From positions 85,276-149,275 of the forward strand of contig JAGCSR010000056.1 of assembly GCA_017964005.1 (NCBI GenBank): a DNA stretch of 64,000 bases, in the 5' to 3' direction. This stretch comes from Clostridiales bacterium. GTDB lineage: Bacteria; Bacillota; Clostridia; Saccharofermentanales; Saccharofermentanaceae. A program made the position numbers and the translations under genes. A model generated the notes under the pieces. It was not told the DNA's origin and made no database searches. It was given only the letters and a program-made list of their open reading frames with translations. This document shows, in pieces, positions 1 to 9,701 of this stretch; the stretch's first letter is position 1, and each line of letters starts with the position of its first letter.

Positions 1-1
1 C

Positions 2-337
2 AAGTCGGGACTTGAGGTAGGAGATCAGGTGCTGTCCTTTGACGGTGTTGAAATATCTTCGCCTTCTGATATTATTGGTATCAGAGATTCACACAATGTC
101 GGAGATAACATTGATGTCGTTATCATAAGAGACGGTAAGAAGCAGACGATCGTGTTCACGATCGGTGATTCCGGAGACTACGAAGGTTCGTCGAGCTTAT
201 CGGATCTTCCGGGTAATGATGGTAACCCTTTCAATAACGGCGGCAGCGAGCCGACCAGGCCGACTGACAGGCCTGACGGCAGTGCCCCTTCCGACGGTGA
301 TTCCCCCAGGGGACTCGATATTTTCGGGCAAGAGTGA
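2..337 (+). CDS. C-terminal end of a PDZ-domain (HtrA/DegP-type) serine protease, 5' truncated
   Basis: The reading frame is open from the first full codon of the window, so only the end of the gene is present. The visible part reads as the second half of a PDZ domain: a GLEVGDQVLSFDG stretch, typical of the carboxylate-binding PDZ fold that follows the trypsin-like domain in HtrA/DegP proteases, then strands ending near IVFTIGD. After it comes a low-complexity tail of about 50 residues rich in Gly, Ser, Asp and Pro, unlikely to be folded. HtrA proteins are membrane-anchored or secreted quality-control proteases. The protease domain itself is outside the window, so other PDZ proteins (for example S41 or S2P proteases) cannot be ruled out. 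Confidence 0.7.
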   Translation, partial: KSGLEVGDQVLSFDGVEISSPSDIIGIRDSHNVGDNIDVVIIRDGKKQTIVFTIGDSGDYEGSSSLSDLPGNDGNPFNNGGSEPTRPTDRPDGSAPSDGDSPRGLDIFGQE

Positions 338-370
338 TCTTTAATCTTTACAGTAACCGGAGACATTAAC

Positions 371-493
371 ATGGCAAAAGAAGGCAAGAACAGTACAACA
401 GTTAAGGTCGTATCCATCATCCTGGTCGCAGCGATGATATTGACGTTTGTATCCGCGTTGATCGCAGCCATTATGGCAATGTCGGGAACCTGA
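371..493 (+). CDS. Small single-span membrane protein (40 aa)
   Basis: A 40-codon frame starts with ATG, preceded by GGAG at a normal distance, 33 bases after the PDZ gene. The product has a short polar Lys-rich start (MAKEGKNSTTVKVV) and then one hydrophobic segment of about 24 residues, ending in MAMSGT. This layout resembles the DUF4044-type small membrane proteins of Firmicutes, but the resemblance is by layout and I do not claim a family match. It is probably co-transcribed with the protease gene, and a clear terminator follows at 520-548. Function unknown. Confidence 0.6.
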   Translation: MAKEGKNSTTVKVVSIILVAAMILTFVSALIAAIMAMSGT

Positions 494-517
494 GGATACT
501 TATAACATCGAACTGAC

Positions 518-552
518 AAAAAGGGACTGCCCGGAAAGCAGTCCCTTTAACT
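518..552. terminator. Bidirectional intrinsic terminator
   Basis: An 11-bp perfect stem (AAAGGGACTGC at 520-530 with its complement at 538-548) closes a 7-base loop. A-rich sequence lies on one side and T-rich on the other, so it can serve both the rightward small-protein gene and the leftward foldase-like gene ending at 572. Confidence 0.85.
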
Positions 553-571
553 TTGCATTGTTTCTGTCAGA

Positions 572-2443
572 TCACGGGATATCGCGGATCTCGGCAAGTC
601 CCGATTCGTCGAACTGGAAAGTATAGATCTCTTTTTGTTCGTCGATGAATTTCTGGTAGTTGTTCATCCTGATGAAGCTGTTGACCCTGTCATACCATTC
701 GGGATTAGCGGATTCATTCACATAGTACAGAACATTGAATGTTCCGGCACCGTCATCGATGATGGTCTTGTCTCCGCTCTTACGGTCAGGTGAGAATATC
801 CAGTTGTCTATATTCTCATCGAACTCGTGGAGATAGGAATATTCGTTATGCATAACGGACAGAGCGCCTGACAGGACATAATCGTTATACGCGTTCTCAA
901 TCTCGGAGACCTGGGATTCACGGGTGATGTAATCGTAGATCTCCTGGGCAAGGCTCTGGGATGCCGTAACATTGACCGAACCGTCATCTTCGGGCTGGGT
1001 ATATACCGTTACCTGATAGACATTTCTTACAGGGGTCATCATACGGTCGCGGCTGACGAATACCAGGATGATGGGGAACCCGTCCTCGTCATCGAAGATC
1101 ACGGAATCTCCGCTTTGTCTTGCGTCATCGAAAAGCCAATCTCTGAAGTCCTTATGTGATATGTCCTCATATCTCATGTCAGGTACCAGCTGGGAATTCT
1201 CCACGGCGATGGCTTCCGCAGTAGCGCCGGAGAAATACTTAGATGCGATCTCTTCGAACTTGGAAGTGTCCCTGTTCATCTTGGAGATGATCTCTTCGGC
1301 GTGGAGTTTTGCGGTCTTGATGAATGCTTCGTCACGGGACTCATATGTGAAGCGGAAGAGCTTATAGCTTACAAGGTCATAAGTGTTCCTGTCGGCAAGG
1401 TAAGCTTCTTCGGCCTGTTCATTCGTAGCGGACAGTTCTTCGAGCTTTGCTCCTGATGCGTAATCGTCGGTAAAATATTTCTTGGCGAGGGTGTTCAGCA
1501 CACACTGTTCATCGACCTGAGCTCCGTAAACACCGTGGATATATGTGTCGACCGAGACTCCGAGATCGTCGGCATTGCCCTTGATCCAGTTGATATATGC
1601 CTGGGCTCTCTCGTAATGTTCCTGTCCGATGGAAAGGCCTTTGGATGTCGCGTCATCGTAGAGTATGAACATCTGCTGGAAGTCCTTGGCGGTTATATCG
1701 CGGAAATAGTCTCTGTATGTTGCGAAGTCGGGATTCTCCTCACAGGGTGAATCCAGCATCGCGCCGGTTCCGGAAGCGAACATATCAACACCGTAATTGA
1801 TCAGTTCATAGTGATACATGAAGCTGAATTCGTCCGAACGGACAGCCTGACCGTGAACTGTAAGGGGGCTGTTGAGGTGTTCGTCGATATCCGCTTCGTA
1901 AAAGATCGTAAGTGCAACAGTGATGAGTACGGCTATAGATGCCAGAACCACGAAAGCCAGTCCGAGGCTTCTCTTCCTGCTCTTTTTGCCTGTATCCTGA
2001 TCCGGGGTTGAAGATACTTCGTTTGCGTCTTCTTCCAGGCTTATGGCGACCTCGGGGACTTCGTTCTTTGTGACCTGCTTGCGGGATATTCCGCGAAGCC
2101 TTGCTTTCTTAGTCTTGGTATCCGGAACGATGTCTGTTTTGCCCGTAAGAAGATCAGGGTCGATATCAGTAAGATCGTCTAAGGTTATCTTTTTGTCTTC
2201 GGCATCTTCTTCCTGCTCGGCAGGCTCTTCATCTTCCTTCACCGCAAGACCGGTCTCTTCGGTCTCCGAATATACCGAAGCCGAAGCTTCGTCTTCACCG
2301 GAGACATCCTCAGGTTCAGTGGAAGCATCCGGGGTTTCTTCGGGTTCGGTATCCGAGGCGGGTGCGGGAGCGGCATTCTCCATCTGATCCATGTTGAGAT
2401 CAGCCTGTCTTACTCCGCGGTTCTTGTCTTTTCTGCTTTTCAC
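572..2443 (-). CDS. Membrane-anchored SurA/PrsA-like peptidylprolyl isomerase (foldase) candidate
   Basis: A 623-residue protein. The first ~155 residues are very acidic and disordered (many Glu, Asp, Pro, Ser). One membrane segment follows at about 157-180, and the remaining ~440 residues lie outside. The outer part has the helical look of SurA_N/trigger-factor-like chaperones, and a segment around 370-490 (..FEEIASKYF..) resembles a PpiC parvulin-type domain as in PrsA. Assignment is by architecture; I do not see the full parvulin signature. The start is GTG with GAGAGGAG seven bases upstream, and the stop of the lipid kinase gene lies inside that ribosome site, so the two are translationally close. 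The long acidic cytosolic tail is unusual for a PrsA, which is normally a lipoprotein. Confidence 0.6.
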   Translation of the reverse strand: MKSRKDKNRGVRQADLNMDQMENAAPAPASDTEPEETPDASTEPEDVSGEDEASASVYSETEETGLAVKEDEEPAEQEEDAEDKKITLDDLTDIDPDLLTGKTDIVPDTKTKKARLRGISRKQVTKNEVPEVAISLEEDANEVSSTPDQDTGKKSRKRSLGLAFVVLASIAVLITVALTIFYEADIDEHLNSPLTVHGQAVRSDEFSFMYHYELINYGVDMFASGTGAMLDSPCEENPDFATYRDYFRDITAKDFQQMFILYDDATSKGLSIGQEHYERAQAYINWIKGNADDLGVSVDTYIHGVYGAQVDEQCVLNTLAKKYFTDDYASGAKLEELSATNEQAEEAYLADRNTYDLVSYKLFRFTYESRDEAFIKTAKLHAEEIISKMNRDTSKFEEIASKYFSGATAEAIAVENSQLVPDMRYEDISHKDFRDWLFDDARQSGDSVIFDDEDGFPIILVFVSRDRMMTPVRNVYQVTVYTQPEDDGSVNVTASQSLAQEIYDYITRESQVSEIENAYNDYVLSGALSVMHNEYSYLHEFDENIDNWIFSPDRKSGDKTIIDDGAGTFNVLYYVNESANPEWYDRVNSFIRMNNYQKFIDEQKEIYTFQFDESGLAEIRDIP

Positions 2444-2446
2444 GGT

Positions 2447-3358
2447 TTACTCCTCTCCGGGAACTATGAGTTTGATGGCGTCTTTTACGCATTCGATCGT
2501 GACGGGAAGGGAAGGACCTTCTTCGCCGTCAACATCCAGAACGGCAGAGGCGCCGTCAGCGGATGATATGTCGATCGCAGATGTCTGAAAATAGATTACG
2601 TTATCGGAAGCCAGATGGTCTGAGATCATCATCTTTCCGATCAGGGATATTGCTTCTGTGGCGTCTTCGATCCTCTTGAGGATGAGTACATCGAGCTTAC
2701 CGTCCCTGATATCCGCATTGGTCATAAGATTGCGGAACCCGCCGACAGAAGACGAATTCGATACAAGGAACAGGACGCATTCTGCGTCATCATTGAATTC
2801 GGTGCTGTTGAAGTGCAGCTTTATCGTCCTGCCTGCGCTGGGGAGGTCTCTCATTGCCGCCATCCAGTAAGCGGCAGGTCCGAACACGGTCTTAAGGTCG
2901 ACAGGGGCTTTATAGGGAACATCCGTAAGGAGTCCTCCTGCTATGACATTGAGAAAATACATATCGCCTGCCTTGCCGCAGTCGACGTTAACGACTTTCC
3001 TGTTCATGAGCATCCTGGCAAATTCGGACGGCTCTCTGGGCTGGGCCGTAGTAGCGGCAAAGTCGTTCATTGTTCCGGACGACATTATCGCCAGGGGAAG
3101 ATCTATGGGATTCCTCATCATCCCCGTAATGACCTCGTTGACCGTGCCGTCTCCGCCGGCAGCCAGGATCATATCGTAGTCGTCGCTGTTGGTATTCGCG
3201 GCAAAGTTCGTCGCATCGAACCTGGAGGAAGTATAGAAGATGTCGGCGCGCTCCAATGCGGACTGCCTGGACAGATATGACAGGATGTCATCTATCTTGG
3301 AGCCGGCGGTCTCCCTTCCCGATGAAGGATTAAGGATGATCTTGATCCTCAGTTTCAT
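2447..3358 (-). CDS. Diacylglycerol kinase family lipid kinase (DgkB/YegS type)
   Basis: A 303-residue soluble protein of the usual length for the DAGK_cat family. The nucleotide-binding signature GGDGTVNEV lies near residues 67-75, after an N-terminal NPSSGRE motif, both characteristic of the family. The C-terminal half carries the expected beta-sandwich (..DGKLDVLIL.. and ..DVDGEEGPSLPV..). Members phosphorylate diacylglycerol or related lipids using ATP; in Firmicutes DgkB recycles diacylglycerol from lipoteichoic acid synthesis. Substrate cannot be read from sequence. It sits just upstream of the foldase-like gene and is transcribed with it. Confidence 0.88.
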   Translation of the reverse strand: MKLRIKIILNPSSGRETAGSKIDDILSYLSRQSALERADIFYTSSRFDATNFAANTNSDDYDMILAAGGDGTVNEVITGMMRNPIDLPLAIMSSGTMNDFAATTAQPREPSEFARMLMNRKVVNVDCGKAGDMYFLNVIAGGLLTDVPYKAPVDLKTVFGPAAYWMAAMRDLPSAGRTIKLHFNSTEFNDDAECVLFLVSNSSSVGGFRNLMTNADIRDGKLDVLILKRIEDATEAISLIGKMMISDHLASDNVIYFQTSAIDISSADGASAVLDVDGEEGPSLPVTIECVKDAIKLIVPGEE

Positions 3359-3533
3359 AAAGCGATATCAAACCTTTGCACGTATATTAACTGCAAGACA
3401 TACTCGCAGTCGCTACCACTTTAACATAAAAGAGGGTATAGAATGAGGCAAAGTGTGCTATTATTAACACGTTTGTCTTATTAAATAGGATTTGTAACAT
3501 AATATTAATCTAAGAAGGGATGTGCGGGTTAAG

Positions 3534-6299
3534 ATGACCTCTTCCGAACAGAATATAAACGAAAGCGTCACATATGAGGCGCCCCGATTAAAGACCAACA
3601 ATCTGCCGCAGTATATACTGGCCTATCTCTTTCCGTTCCTGACGGTGATCTCGGCTCTTGCCATCAATGAGTGCTATCCTTTCGGCAACAGGACTATGCT
3701 TACCGTGGACCTTTACCACCAGTATGCTCCGTTCCTTGTGGCATTCCGCAATAAGGTGCTGAGCGGTGATTCCCTTCTCTACAGCTGGTGCGACGGTTGC
3801 GGCAATGAGTTCTTCGCGGCATATGCCAATTACACCGCAAGCCCCCTTAATATCCTGTCGCTCTTTTTTACCCCGAAGACGATGCCTGTCTTTATCGGTC
3901 TGGTAACATCCATAAGGGCGGGCCTTGCTTCGTTGTTCATGACAATGTTCCTCAAGGAAAACGACGAGGGAAGGATCGATAATGTTACCGTAGCCTTTGC
4001 ATCTGCATATGCCCTTTGCGGCTGGTTCGTAACGGATTTCTGGAACATCATGTGGGCGGATGCCGTAGTCATGCTGCCCCTCATAATACTGGGACTTCGC
4101 AAGCTCTTTATCAAGGGCAAGTGGGGACTGTTCACCATCAGTCTTGCAGTGAGCCTTATATCCAACTACTACTCCGGATATTTTATCTGCCTGTTCCTGA
4201 TATTCTTTGCACCGATCTACTGGCTGATGCTCTATAAGCCGACCAAAGATAAAGAAGATCCTCTGAGGATATCGGTCAAATCATTTTTCATATGCGCCGG
4301 AAGGTTTGCGGCAGGGTCTGCTCTGGCAGGCGCTCTGTCCGCGTTCATCACGGTTCCGACTTACCTTATACTCCAGCACTGTTCCGCTACCGGGGATTCT
4401 TTGGAGGCAAACTTCAATCTGCAGAATAATCTCTTTGATTTCCTCGGAAGGTTTATGGTATCCGCGAATCCGAACATAAGGGACGGCATGGCGAATGTCA
4501 ACTGCGGTCTGGTCGCGGTGATCCTTCTGCCTTTGTTGTTCTTCCTGCCCAAGAAGAGCGGTATCGGATTAAGACACAAGATAGGCTTTGCAGCAGTGCT
4601 CCTGATCCTGTACCTGAGCTTTTCGAACAGGATGCTCAACTTTATCTGGCACGGAATGCATTTCCCGAACCAGATCCCTTACAGGCAGTCGTTCCTCATG
4701 TCCTTTGTCATCGTATTCGCCGCACACACGGTCATAAGAAGGCTGAATATGCTGTCGGCAGGCAAGATCATGGGGTCCGTGGGCGGTGCGGCCGTCTTTC
4801 TGGTGCTTTTCGAGAAGTTCGGCGAAGGCAACGAAGGATATATCCAGATCGGACTTACATTGCTGTTCCTGTTCATTCAGGGCGCAGCACTTTACGTTAT
4901 CGGCAAGAAGCCTGCCAAAAGTCCTTTGTTCCGCGAGACCCTGATCACAGTTACCATGATGATCGAGATCTTTACGGCATCCGTCGTTACCATCTCTTTG
5001 GTGGCGGATAACGAAGGTTTTGTGTCCTACGATTTCTTCGGGCAGAATAAGGATCAGATCACCGAATATGTCAACGAGCACGAAGGAGCCGATGGGCATA
5101 AGACGTTTGAGAGGTCTGAACTTTATCCCAACAATATCTGCGATATCCAGTCCATCTATAACGTAAAGGGAATATCCATTTTCTCGTCGACGGCCAGAGA
5201 GAACTTCGTCAAATACATGAGAAACTACGGGTTCCACAACAACGGCATCAACGGATTCCGTAATGCCGGTCTTACCCGCGTTACCGCTTCCCTGCTCGGT
5301 ATCCGCAATCTCATCGAGATAAAAGAGACCCAGACGGTCCCGGCTCTGTTCGATCTTGAGTACGAAGAGGGCACAGTTAAGTCCTACGGCAACCCGGACG
5401 CTTTGGCAGTCGGATATATTACCGACCGGGCGGTAGTGGATTACTATCCTGAGAATGACACATCAGATGTCTTCGACAAGACTAACGCATGGGTACGCGC
5501 CATGGGATCTGATCTTCCCGTATATACGCCTATCACCATGACTCCGGTGGAGGCGCAGGGATTCACGACAAACGATTCCGAGGGCCAGACCCTGCAGTAC
5601 ATTACCGCGGCAGGGGACGACGAGGAAGTGTCCTTTACGGTTAATATCGACAATGTTCCGGCCGGAAGGGATGTATATGTCTACGTTAATTCCAACAAGG
5701 GAGGAACGGTAGCCATAAGCCAGGGTGAGATCTTCAGGAATTTTGAGATCAGGAGTTATCAAATAATCACCTGCGGAGTTGCCGACGGCAATCCCATCAC
5801 CCTTACGGTGAACTATTCGGACAATCCCGGGACCATAACGGCTTACGCATATTCTTTGGATCCCGAAGGCTACCAGGCCATGCTCGATATCCTGGGAGAT
5901 GAGGAACTTCAGGTAACCCACTACGATTCCACGAGCCTGGAAGGACAGATCACCACGGAAGGCGGATTCCTTTTTCTTACGATCCCTTATTCCGAGGGAT
6001 GGACATGTACCGTTGACGGTAATCCCTGCGAGATAACAGATATCGGCGATGCCCTTATGGGAATAGATCTTGGTGCCGGAACACATACAGTCAAGCTTGT
6101 CTATGCACCGGCCGGTATTACCGCCGGTATAGTGATATCTTTCGTATCCCTGATCGCGCTGGTTGCCATCCTGCTTCTTACCAATGTCAAAAAGAAGTCC
6201 GTCAGCGATATAGAGCCTGTCATTACTTACGAGGAGGTCCCGGCGGAGATAAAGGAGGAAGAGATCCCGTTTGCGCAAGACGGCGGTGAAGGTCAATGA
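3534..6299 (+). CDS. YfhO-family multi-membrane protein (first of a pair)
   Basis: About 921 residues. The N-terminal half has around a dozen membrane spans, beginning with a segment near ILAYLFPFLTVISALAINE. The large outer domain from about residue 490 is beta-rich, and a final span lies near residues 860-885 before an acidic tail. The early DLYHQYAPFLVAFRN stretch and overall plan are those of YfhO, a GT-C-fold family linked in other Firmicutes to glycosylation of lipoteichoic acid and wall polymers. I chose ATG 3534 because AGAAGGGA at 3513-3520 abuts a GTG at 3522 too closely to serve it. The next gene starts within its stop (ATGA), so the two paralogues are coupled. Confidence 0.85.
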   Translation: MTSSEQNINESVTYEAPRLKTNNLPQYILAYLFPFLTVISALAINECYPFGNRTMLTVDLYHQYAPFLVAFRNKVLSGDSLLYSWCDGCGNEFFAAYANYTASPLNILSLFFTPKTMPVFIGLVTSIRAGLASLFMTMFLKENDEGRIDNVTVAFASAYALCGWFVTDFWNIMWADAVVMLPLIILGLRKLFIKGKWGLFTISLAVSLISNYYSGYFICLFLIFFAPIYWLMLYKPTKDKEDPLRISVKSFFICAGRFAAGSALAGALSAFITVPTYLILQHCSATGDSLEANFNLQNNLFDFLGRFMVSANPNIRDGMANVNCGLVAVILLPLLFFLPKKSGIGLRHKIGFAAVLLILYLSFSNRMLNFIWHGMHFPNQIPYRQSFLMSFVIVFAAHTVIRRLNMLSAGKIMGSVGGAAVFLVLFEKFGEGNEGYIQIGLTLLFLFIQGAALYVIGKKPAKSPLFRETLITVTMMIEIFTASVVTISLVADNEGFVSYDFFGQNKDQITEYVNEHEGADGHKTFERSELYPNNICDIQSIYNVKGISIFSSTARENFVKYMRNYGFHNNGINGFRNAGLTRVTASLLGIRNLIEIKETQTVPALFDLEYEEGTVKSYGNPDALAVGYITDRAVVDYYPENDTSDVFDKTNAWVRAMGSDLPVYTPITMTPVEAQGFTTNDSEGQTLQYITAAGDDEEVSFTVNIDNVPAGRDVYVYVNSNKGGTVAISQGEIFRNFEIRSYQIITCGVADGNPITLTVNYSDNPGTITAYAYSLDPEGYQAMLDILGDEELQVTHYDSTSLEGQITTEGGFLFLTIPYSEGWTCTVDGNPCEITDIGDALMGIDLGAGTHTVKLVYAPAGITAGIVISFVSLIALVAILLLTNVKKKSVSDIEPVITYEEVPAEIKEEEIPFAQDGGEGQ

Positions 6300-8599
6300 G
6301 AAGATCTCTGGCATCCAGGAAATACTATATAGCGGGATTGATCGCGGTCTTTGCGGTAACTTGTCTTATCGCGTCTTCCGTCGTATTCCTGTGCCGTAAT
6401 ACGGATCCGGGCAAGATCATTCCGAAGGAACTTACCTCAAGGGGAGGCAAGTTCGATGAGGATATCGTCGGAAGGACGGCGATCGAAGCTTCGGACTGCA
6501 TTGCGTTCAAGAACGGAACCCTCGACTCCGGGGTGCTCCTCGACGACTACATCGATCCGTTCTTCTTCATAGGATCGCTCCTGCCTGAAGGGGCTTTGGA
6601 AGCTTTTTTCTATGCGGTTTACATATTCAAGTTCGGTCTGGCTGCCTCTGTTATGTACTCATTCTTAAGGAGGAGGCTTGCCCTCAAGAGGACTTTTGCG
6701 ATCCTCATGGGAATCTCTTATGCCTTAAGTTCCAGGGTGATATTCGTATCATCCCTTTCTCAGGCTCAGAATGCGGTGATACTGATCCCCGCTGCGCTGT
6801 CATTCATCTATGCAGCCGCAAGAAAGAATGATATCAGGAGTCATGTTCTCGTTGCCGTGTCAACATTCCTTTTGTGCCTGTCAGGTATGTCCGGAACTTT
6901 ATCGGGGACGCTATTTGTTGCCGCGGCATCGCTCATAGTATGTTTTGCGGTTATTCCTTCAGGCAGGAAGGCTTTGGCAAGATGGGGGAAGATCCTGGCC
7001 TTCGGATTCTGCGGCATCTGCTGTTCCCTGTGCATGATCATACCCAGGGTCATAAGTTACGGGATCACATATGACTTCAAACAGGTAATAGAGGACCGCA
7101 GGGTGTATTATTCGTTCTTCGACATGATATCCACCGCGTTCTCAGGTGCCGGGGGATCTTTGGATTACAGCGCGGTCCCGACTCTCTACTTCGGGATATT
7201 GCCGCTTATGCTTCTGATCCTGTTCTTCTTCAACAGGAAGATCCCGGCAAGGCTCAAGTTCTGCGCTCTCCTGCTGATCGCCCTGACCCATATATCCTGC
7301 GCGGTCTCCGTAGCTGATCTTACATTGACATTCTTCGGCCAGTCTTCGATCGTAACGGATCTTCGCCTTATAGGGCTTTATGCGGTAGTGTTCTTCCTTG
7401 CATCCCTTTGCCTTGTCAATCTTGAGGGATTATCGGATATTGCAGTTCTTGCGGCGGGGATATGCCCGATCCTGGCGTTGATCCTGTTTAACGGTCTTGG
7501 CGGCGCGGTCTCCTACAATTTCACGTCTTTATATCTTCCTGGCGCGGTATGTATAGTGCTGGGCGCTCTGATATACCGCTACAGGAAGGACTTCCTTCCA
7601 AGGAAATTCCTGTATCCGTTCCTTGCGGCCGGGATCGCTCTCATATTCGTTAACACATTCATCATCTACGCGTCCGGGTCCGTTGAACCCGGAGATGTAT
7701 CCGCTTCTTTCAGAGGCGAGGAGGAATATGCGGTAAATGAACTGATCTCTGATGAGGATCTGTCCGTGTTCAATTCGGAAGAGGACATGTATCTGGTCAT
7801 TCCCGTCACGGGCGCCAACCTTCTGGAACCTTCGATCCTTCCCGTATATATGGACTCGGTGTCTGCCGCGTCCACCGGGCAGAAGCTTTTCGCCAAAAAG
7901 GAGTTTGAGATCATCTCAACGGACGGCATCAACCGTGAAGAAGACGGATATTTTACGGCCGAGTCCGATTCGGCGGAACTTGTGATCGGGATGGATAATC
8001 CGGACGGGAAGGAGCTTTATGTATACTGCGGTTTTGACGGTTCCAACTATTTCGAGGAAGATGACGGTTCCGCTGTGTCCTCCATCTATATTGACGGTGC
8101 GTTCTTAAAGCAGATCACCCGCAGGGGAGACCGGATCGAGGTCGTGGTCGGGATAGACGACAGACAGTCTGTTACGGCGCCCATCGAAGTCCTGGCTCTT
8201 GACCGGGAGGTTATGGATAAGCTTGCTGCTAAGTCCGGGGTGATGGGCGGCAAGAGGTTTACCATACCCAAATCGGCCATCGGAATGGGCGAGCAGTATA
8301 TGCTGACCAATATCCCTTACGATGACAGATATGAAGTCTATATCGATAACAGTAAGACGGTGACTTATTCCGTGCAGGATAATCTCGCGGTAAGATTTGA
8401 AGGACATAAGGACGGATCTGATGTTGAGGTCCGTATAACCAGGGGCGCTCAAGGCGGGATCTTAGGCATATCCCTGAGCCTGATCGCCGTCGCCGTGACT
8501 GCCTCTATTGCAGTCATCGGAACATTGTACGAGAATAAGAAGAAGGGCAGGGTTTCCCTTGCCGCAAAAGAAGAAAGCGGGAATAACACATCATGTTGA
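6296..8599 (+). CDS. YfhO-family multi-membrane protein (second of a pair)
   Basis: 767 residues, overlapping the previous gene by four bases (ATGA). It begins with an arginine-rich start and a membrane span (YIAGLIAVFAVTCLIASSVV). It continues with about a dozen spans, then an extracytoplasmic beta-rich domain (about 460-720) and a last span near 725-745. It looks like a shorter, diverged homologue of the 3534 gene: the outer domain keeps the same pattern of a final ligand-like beta domain followed by a single anchor. Two adjacent YfhO genes suggest two related glycosyl- or polyprenyl-dependent transfer steps at the outer membrane face, or a heteromeric enzyme. Specific activity cannot be stated. 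Confidence 0.78.
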   Translation: MRRSLASRKYYIAGLIAVFAVTCLIASSVVFLCRNTDPGKIIPKELTSRGGKFDEDIVGRTAIEASDCIAFKNGTLDSGVLLDDYIDPFFFIGSLLPEGALEAFFYAVYIFKFGLAASVMYSFLRRRLALKRTFAILMGISYALSSRVIFVSSLSQAQNAVILIPAALSFIYAAARKNDIRSHVLVAVSTFLLCLSGMSGTLSGTLFVAAASLIVCFAVIPSGRKALARWGKILAFGFCGICCSLCMIIPRVISYGITYDFKQVIEDRRVYYSFFDMISTAFSGAGGSLDYSAVPTLYFGILPLMLLILFFFNRKIPARLKFCALLLIALTHISCAVSVADLTLTFFGQSSIVTDLRLIGLYAVVFFLASLCLVNLEGLSDIAVLAAGICPILALILFNGLGGAVSYNFTSLYLPGAVCIVLGALIYRYRKDFLPRKFLYPFLAAGIALIFVNTFIIYASGSVEPGDVSASFRGEEEYAVNELISDEDLSVFNSEEDMYLVIPVTGANLLEPSILPVYMDSVSAASTGQKLFAKKEFEIISTDGINREEDGYFTAESDSAELVIGMDNPDGKELYVYCGFDGSNYFEEDDGSAVSSIYIDGAFLKQITRRGDRIEVVVGIDDRQSVTAPIEVLALDREVMDKLAAKSGVMGGKRFTIPKSAIGMGEQYMLTNIPYDDRYEVYIDNSKTVTYSVQDNLAVRFEGHKDGSDVEVRITRGAQGGILGISLSLIAVAVTASIAVIGTLYENKKKGRVSLAAKEESGNNTSC

Positions 8600-9588
8600 G
8601 CAAGAAGATGATCGACGGGACTGAGCTGGTAGTCTTTGATATGGAGTGGAACCAGCCGTTCTCGGGAAAGACCGTGAGCAATGAGATTGCGGTCCTTCCC
8701 GGAGAGATAATCGAGATCGGAGCCGTCAGGTACGAATATTCTGACGGAAGGCTTAACAGGAAGGGAACATTCTCCTGCGACATCAGACCGGTGGTCTATA
8801 AGAAACTCCATTACCATGTGATGAAGATCACCCATAAGACAGATGCCGACCTGAAGAAAGGCATAGGCTTTGAAGAGGCTGCCGCCAGGTTCCGCGAATT
8901 CACAGAGGGCGCAGACCTTCTGGTAGGCTGGGGCAATTCCGATCCCAAGATATTGAAGAACAATCTGAAGTTCTTCGGACTCGATGATCACCTGGGAATG
9001 GACTTTTTGGATCTTCAGCCCATTTTCTCCGTGTTCTGCGGCCAACCCGGTCAGCAGAAGAGCGTTGAGTTTGCGGTAGATTATTATAATATACAGAAGC
9101 AGGACATATTCCACAGCGCCACCGCAGATGCCAGGTACACCGGCGAGGTCTTCGAGGAGATATTCAATCATAACAAGCCTGCGGAAGTAATATCAGCAGT
9201 ATCAAGTTCATCCGTTAATCCCGACATGCCCACCGAATTCTCGTTCACGGGATCTGATGTGGATGAGGCGGAGGCCTGTTTTGCTGAGGTATCGGATAAG
9301 ATCCTGATCTGTCCTTTGTGTTCCCGTAAACTTACCGGAACGATAAACCCCTTCAGGATCAGGAAGTCACAATATGCGCTCTTAAACTGTACAGAACACG
9401 GCGATATGTTCTGCCGCGTCCGGGCCAAAAGGAGGACGGGAGGAAAGTATTACGCAGCCGCCGTAATGAGATTTGCCACTCAGAATGACTACTATCTGGT
9501 GGCATCCAAGAAGGAAGAATTTGACAAATACGGCTCGAAAGGAGCCCCGATTCCGGTCCCCGAACCCGCTCCTGAGACAGATGAATAA
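8593..9588 (+). CDS. DEDDh-type 3'-5' exonuclease (KapD/RNase T-like) with a C-terminal Cys cluster
   Basis: 331 residues starting inside the end of the YfhO gene. The exonuclease core fills residues 10-200. FDMEW gives the first Asp and Glu, GWGNSDPKIL the Exo II Asp, and HSATADA the Exo III His and Asp of the DEDDh class. This superfamily removes nucleotides from the 3' end of DNA or RNA; KapD-type proteins are small stand-alone members. After it is a region of about 100 residues with CPLC and a later Cys (LNCTEHGDMFC) that could bind zinc, an addition not present in the simplest members. Translationally coupled to the YfhO pair, for no obvious functional reason. Confidence 0.85.
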   Translation: MLSKKMIDGTELVVFDMEWNQPFSGKTVSNEIAVLPGEIIEIGAVRYEYSDGRLNRKGTFSCDIRPVVYKKLHYHVMKITHKTDADLKKGIGFEEAAARFREFTEGADLLVGWGNSDPKILKNNLKFFGLDDHLGMDFLDLQPIFSVFCGQPGQQKSVEFAVDYYNIQKQDIFHSATADARYTGEVFEEIFNHNKPAEVISAVSSSSVNPDMPTEFSFTGSDVDEAEACFAEVSDKILICPLCSRKLTGTINPFRIRKSQYALLNCTEHGDMFCRVRAKRRTGGKYYAAAVMRFATQNDYYLVASKKEEFDKYGSKGAPIPVPEPAPETDE

Positions 9589-9651
9589 GACAAATATGAA
9601 TAGTTTGTAAACAAATTATTGAAAAAAAGTTAGCAAAATCTGAAATTTTTA

Positions 9652-9680
9652 TTGAAAAATGATTTCACATGTCGTAAAAT
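9652..9680 (+). promoter_or_regulatory. Sigma-A promoter for the PilX-like gene
   Basis: TTGAAA (9652-9657), a 17-base spacer, TAAAAT (9675-9680). It lies 75 bases before the start codon of the PilX-like gene in an AT-rich gap. Confidence 0.7.
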
Positions 9681-9701
9681 ACACGTAACGAATTAGGATT
9701 A

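Noticed and set aside
4569..5237. A 222-codon minus-strand frame inside the first YfhO gene
   Set aside because: It lies fully within a well-supported gene, has no plausible RBS, and its product has an antisense-like composition.
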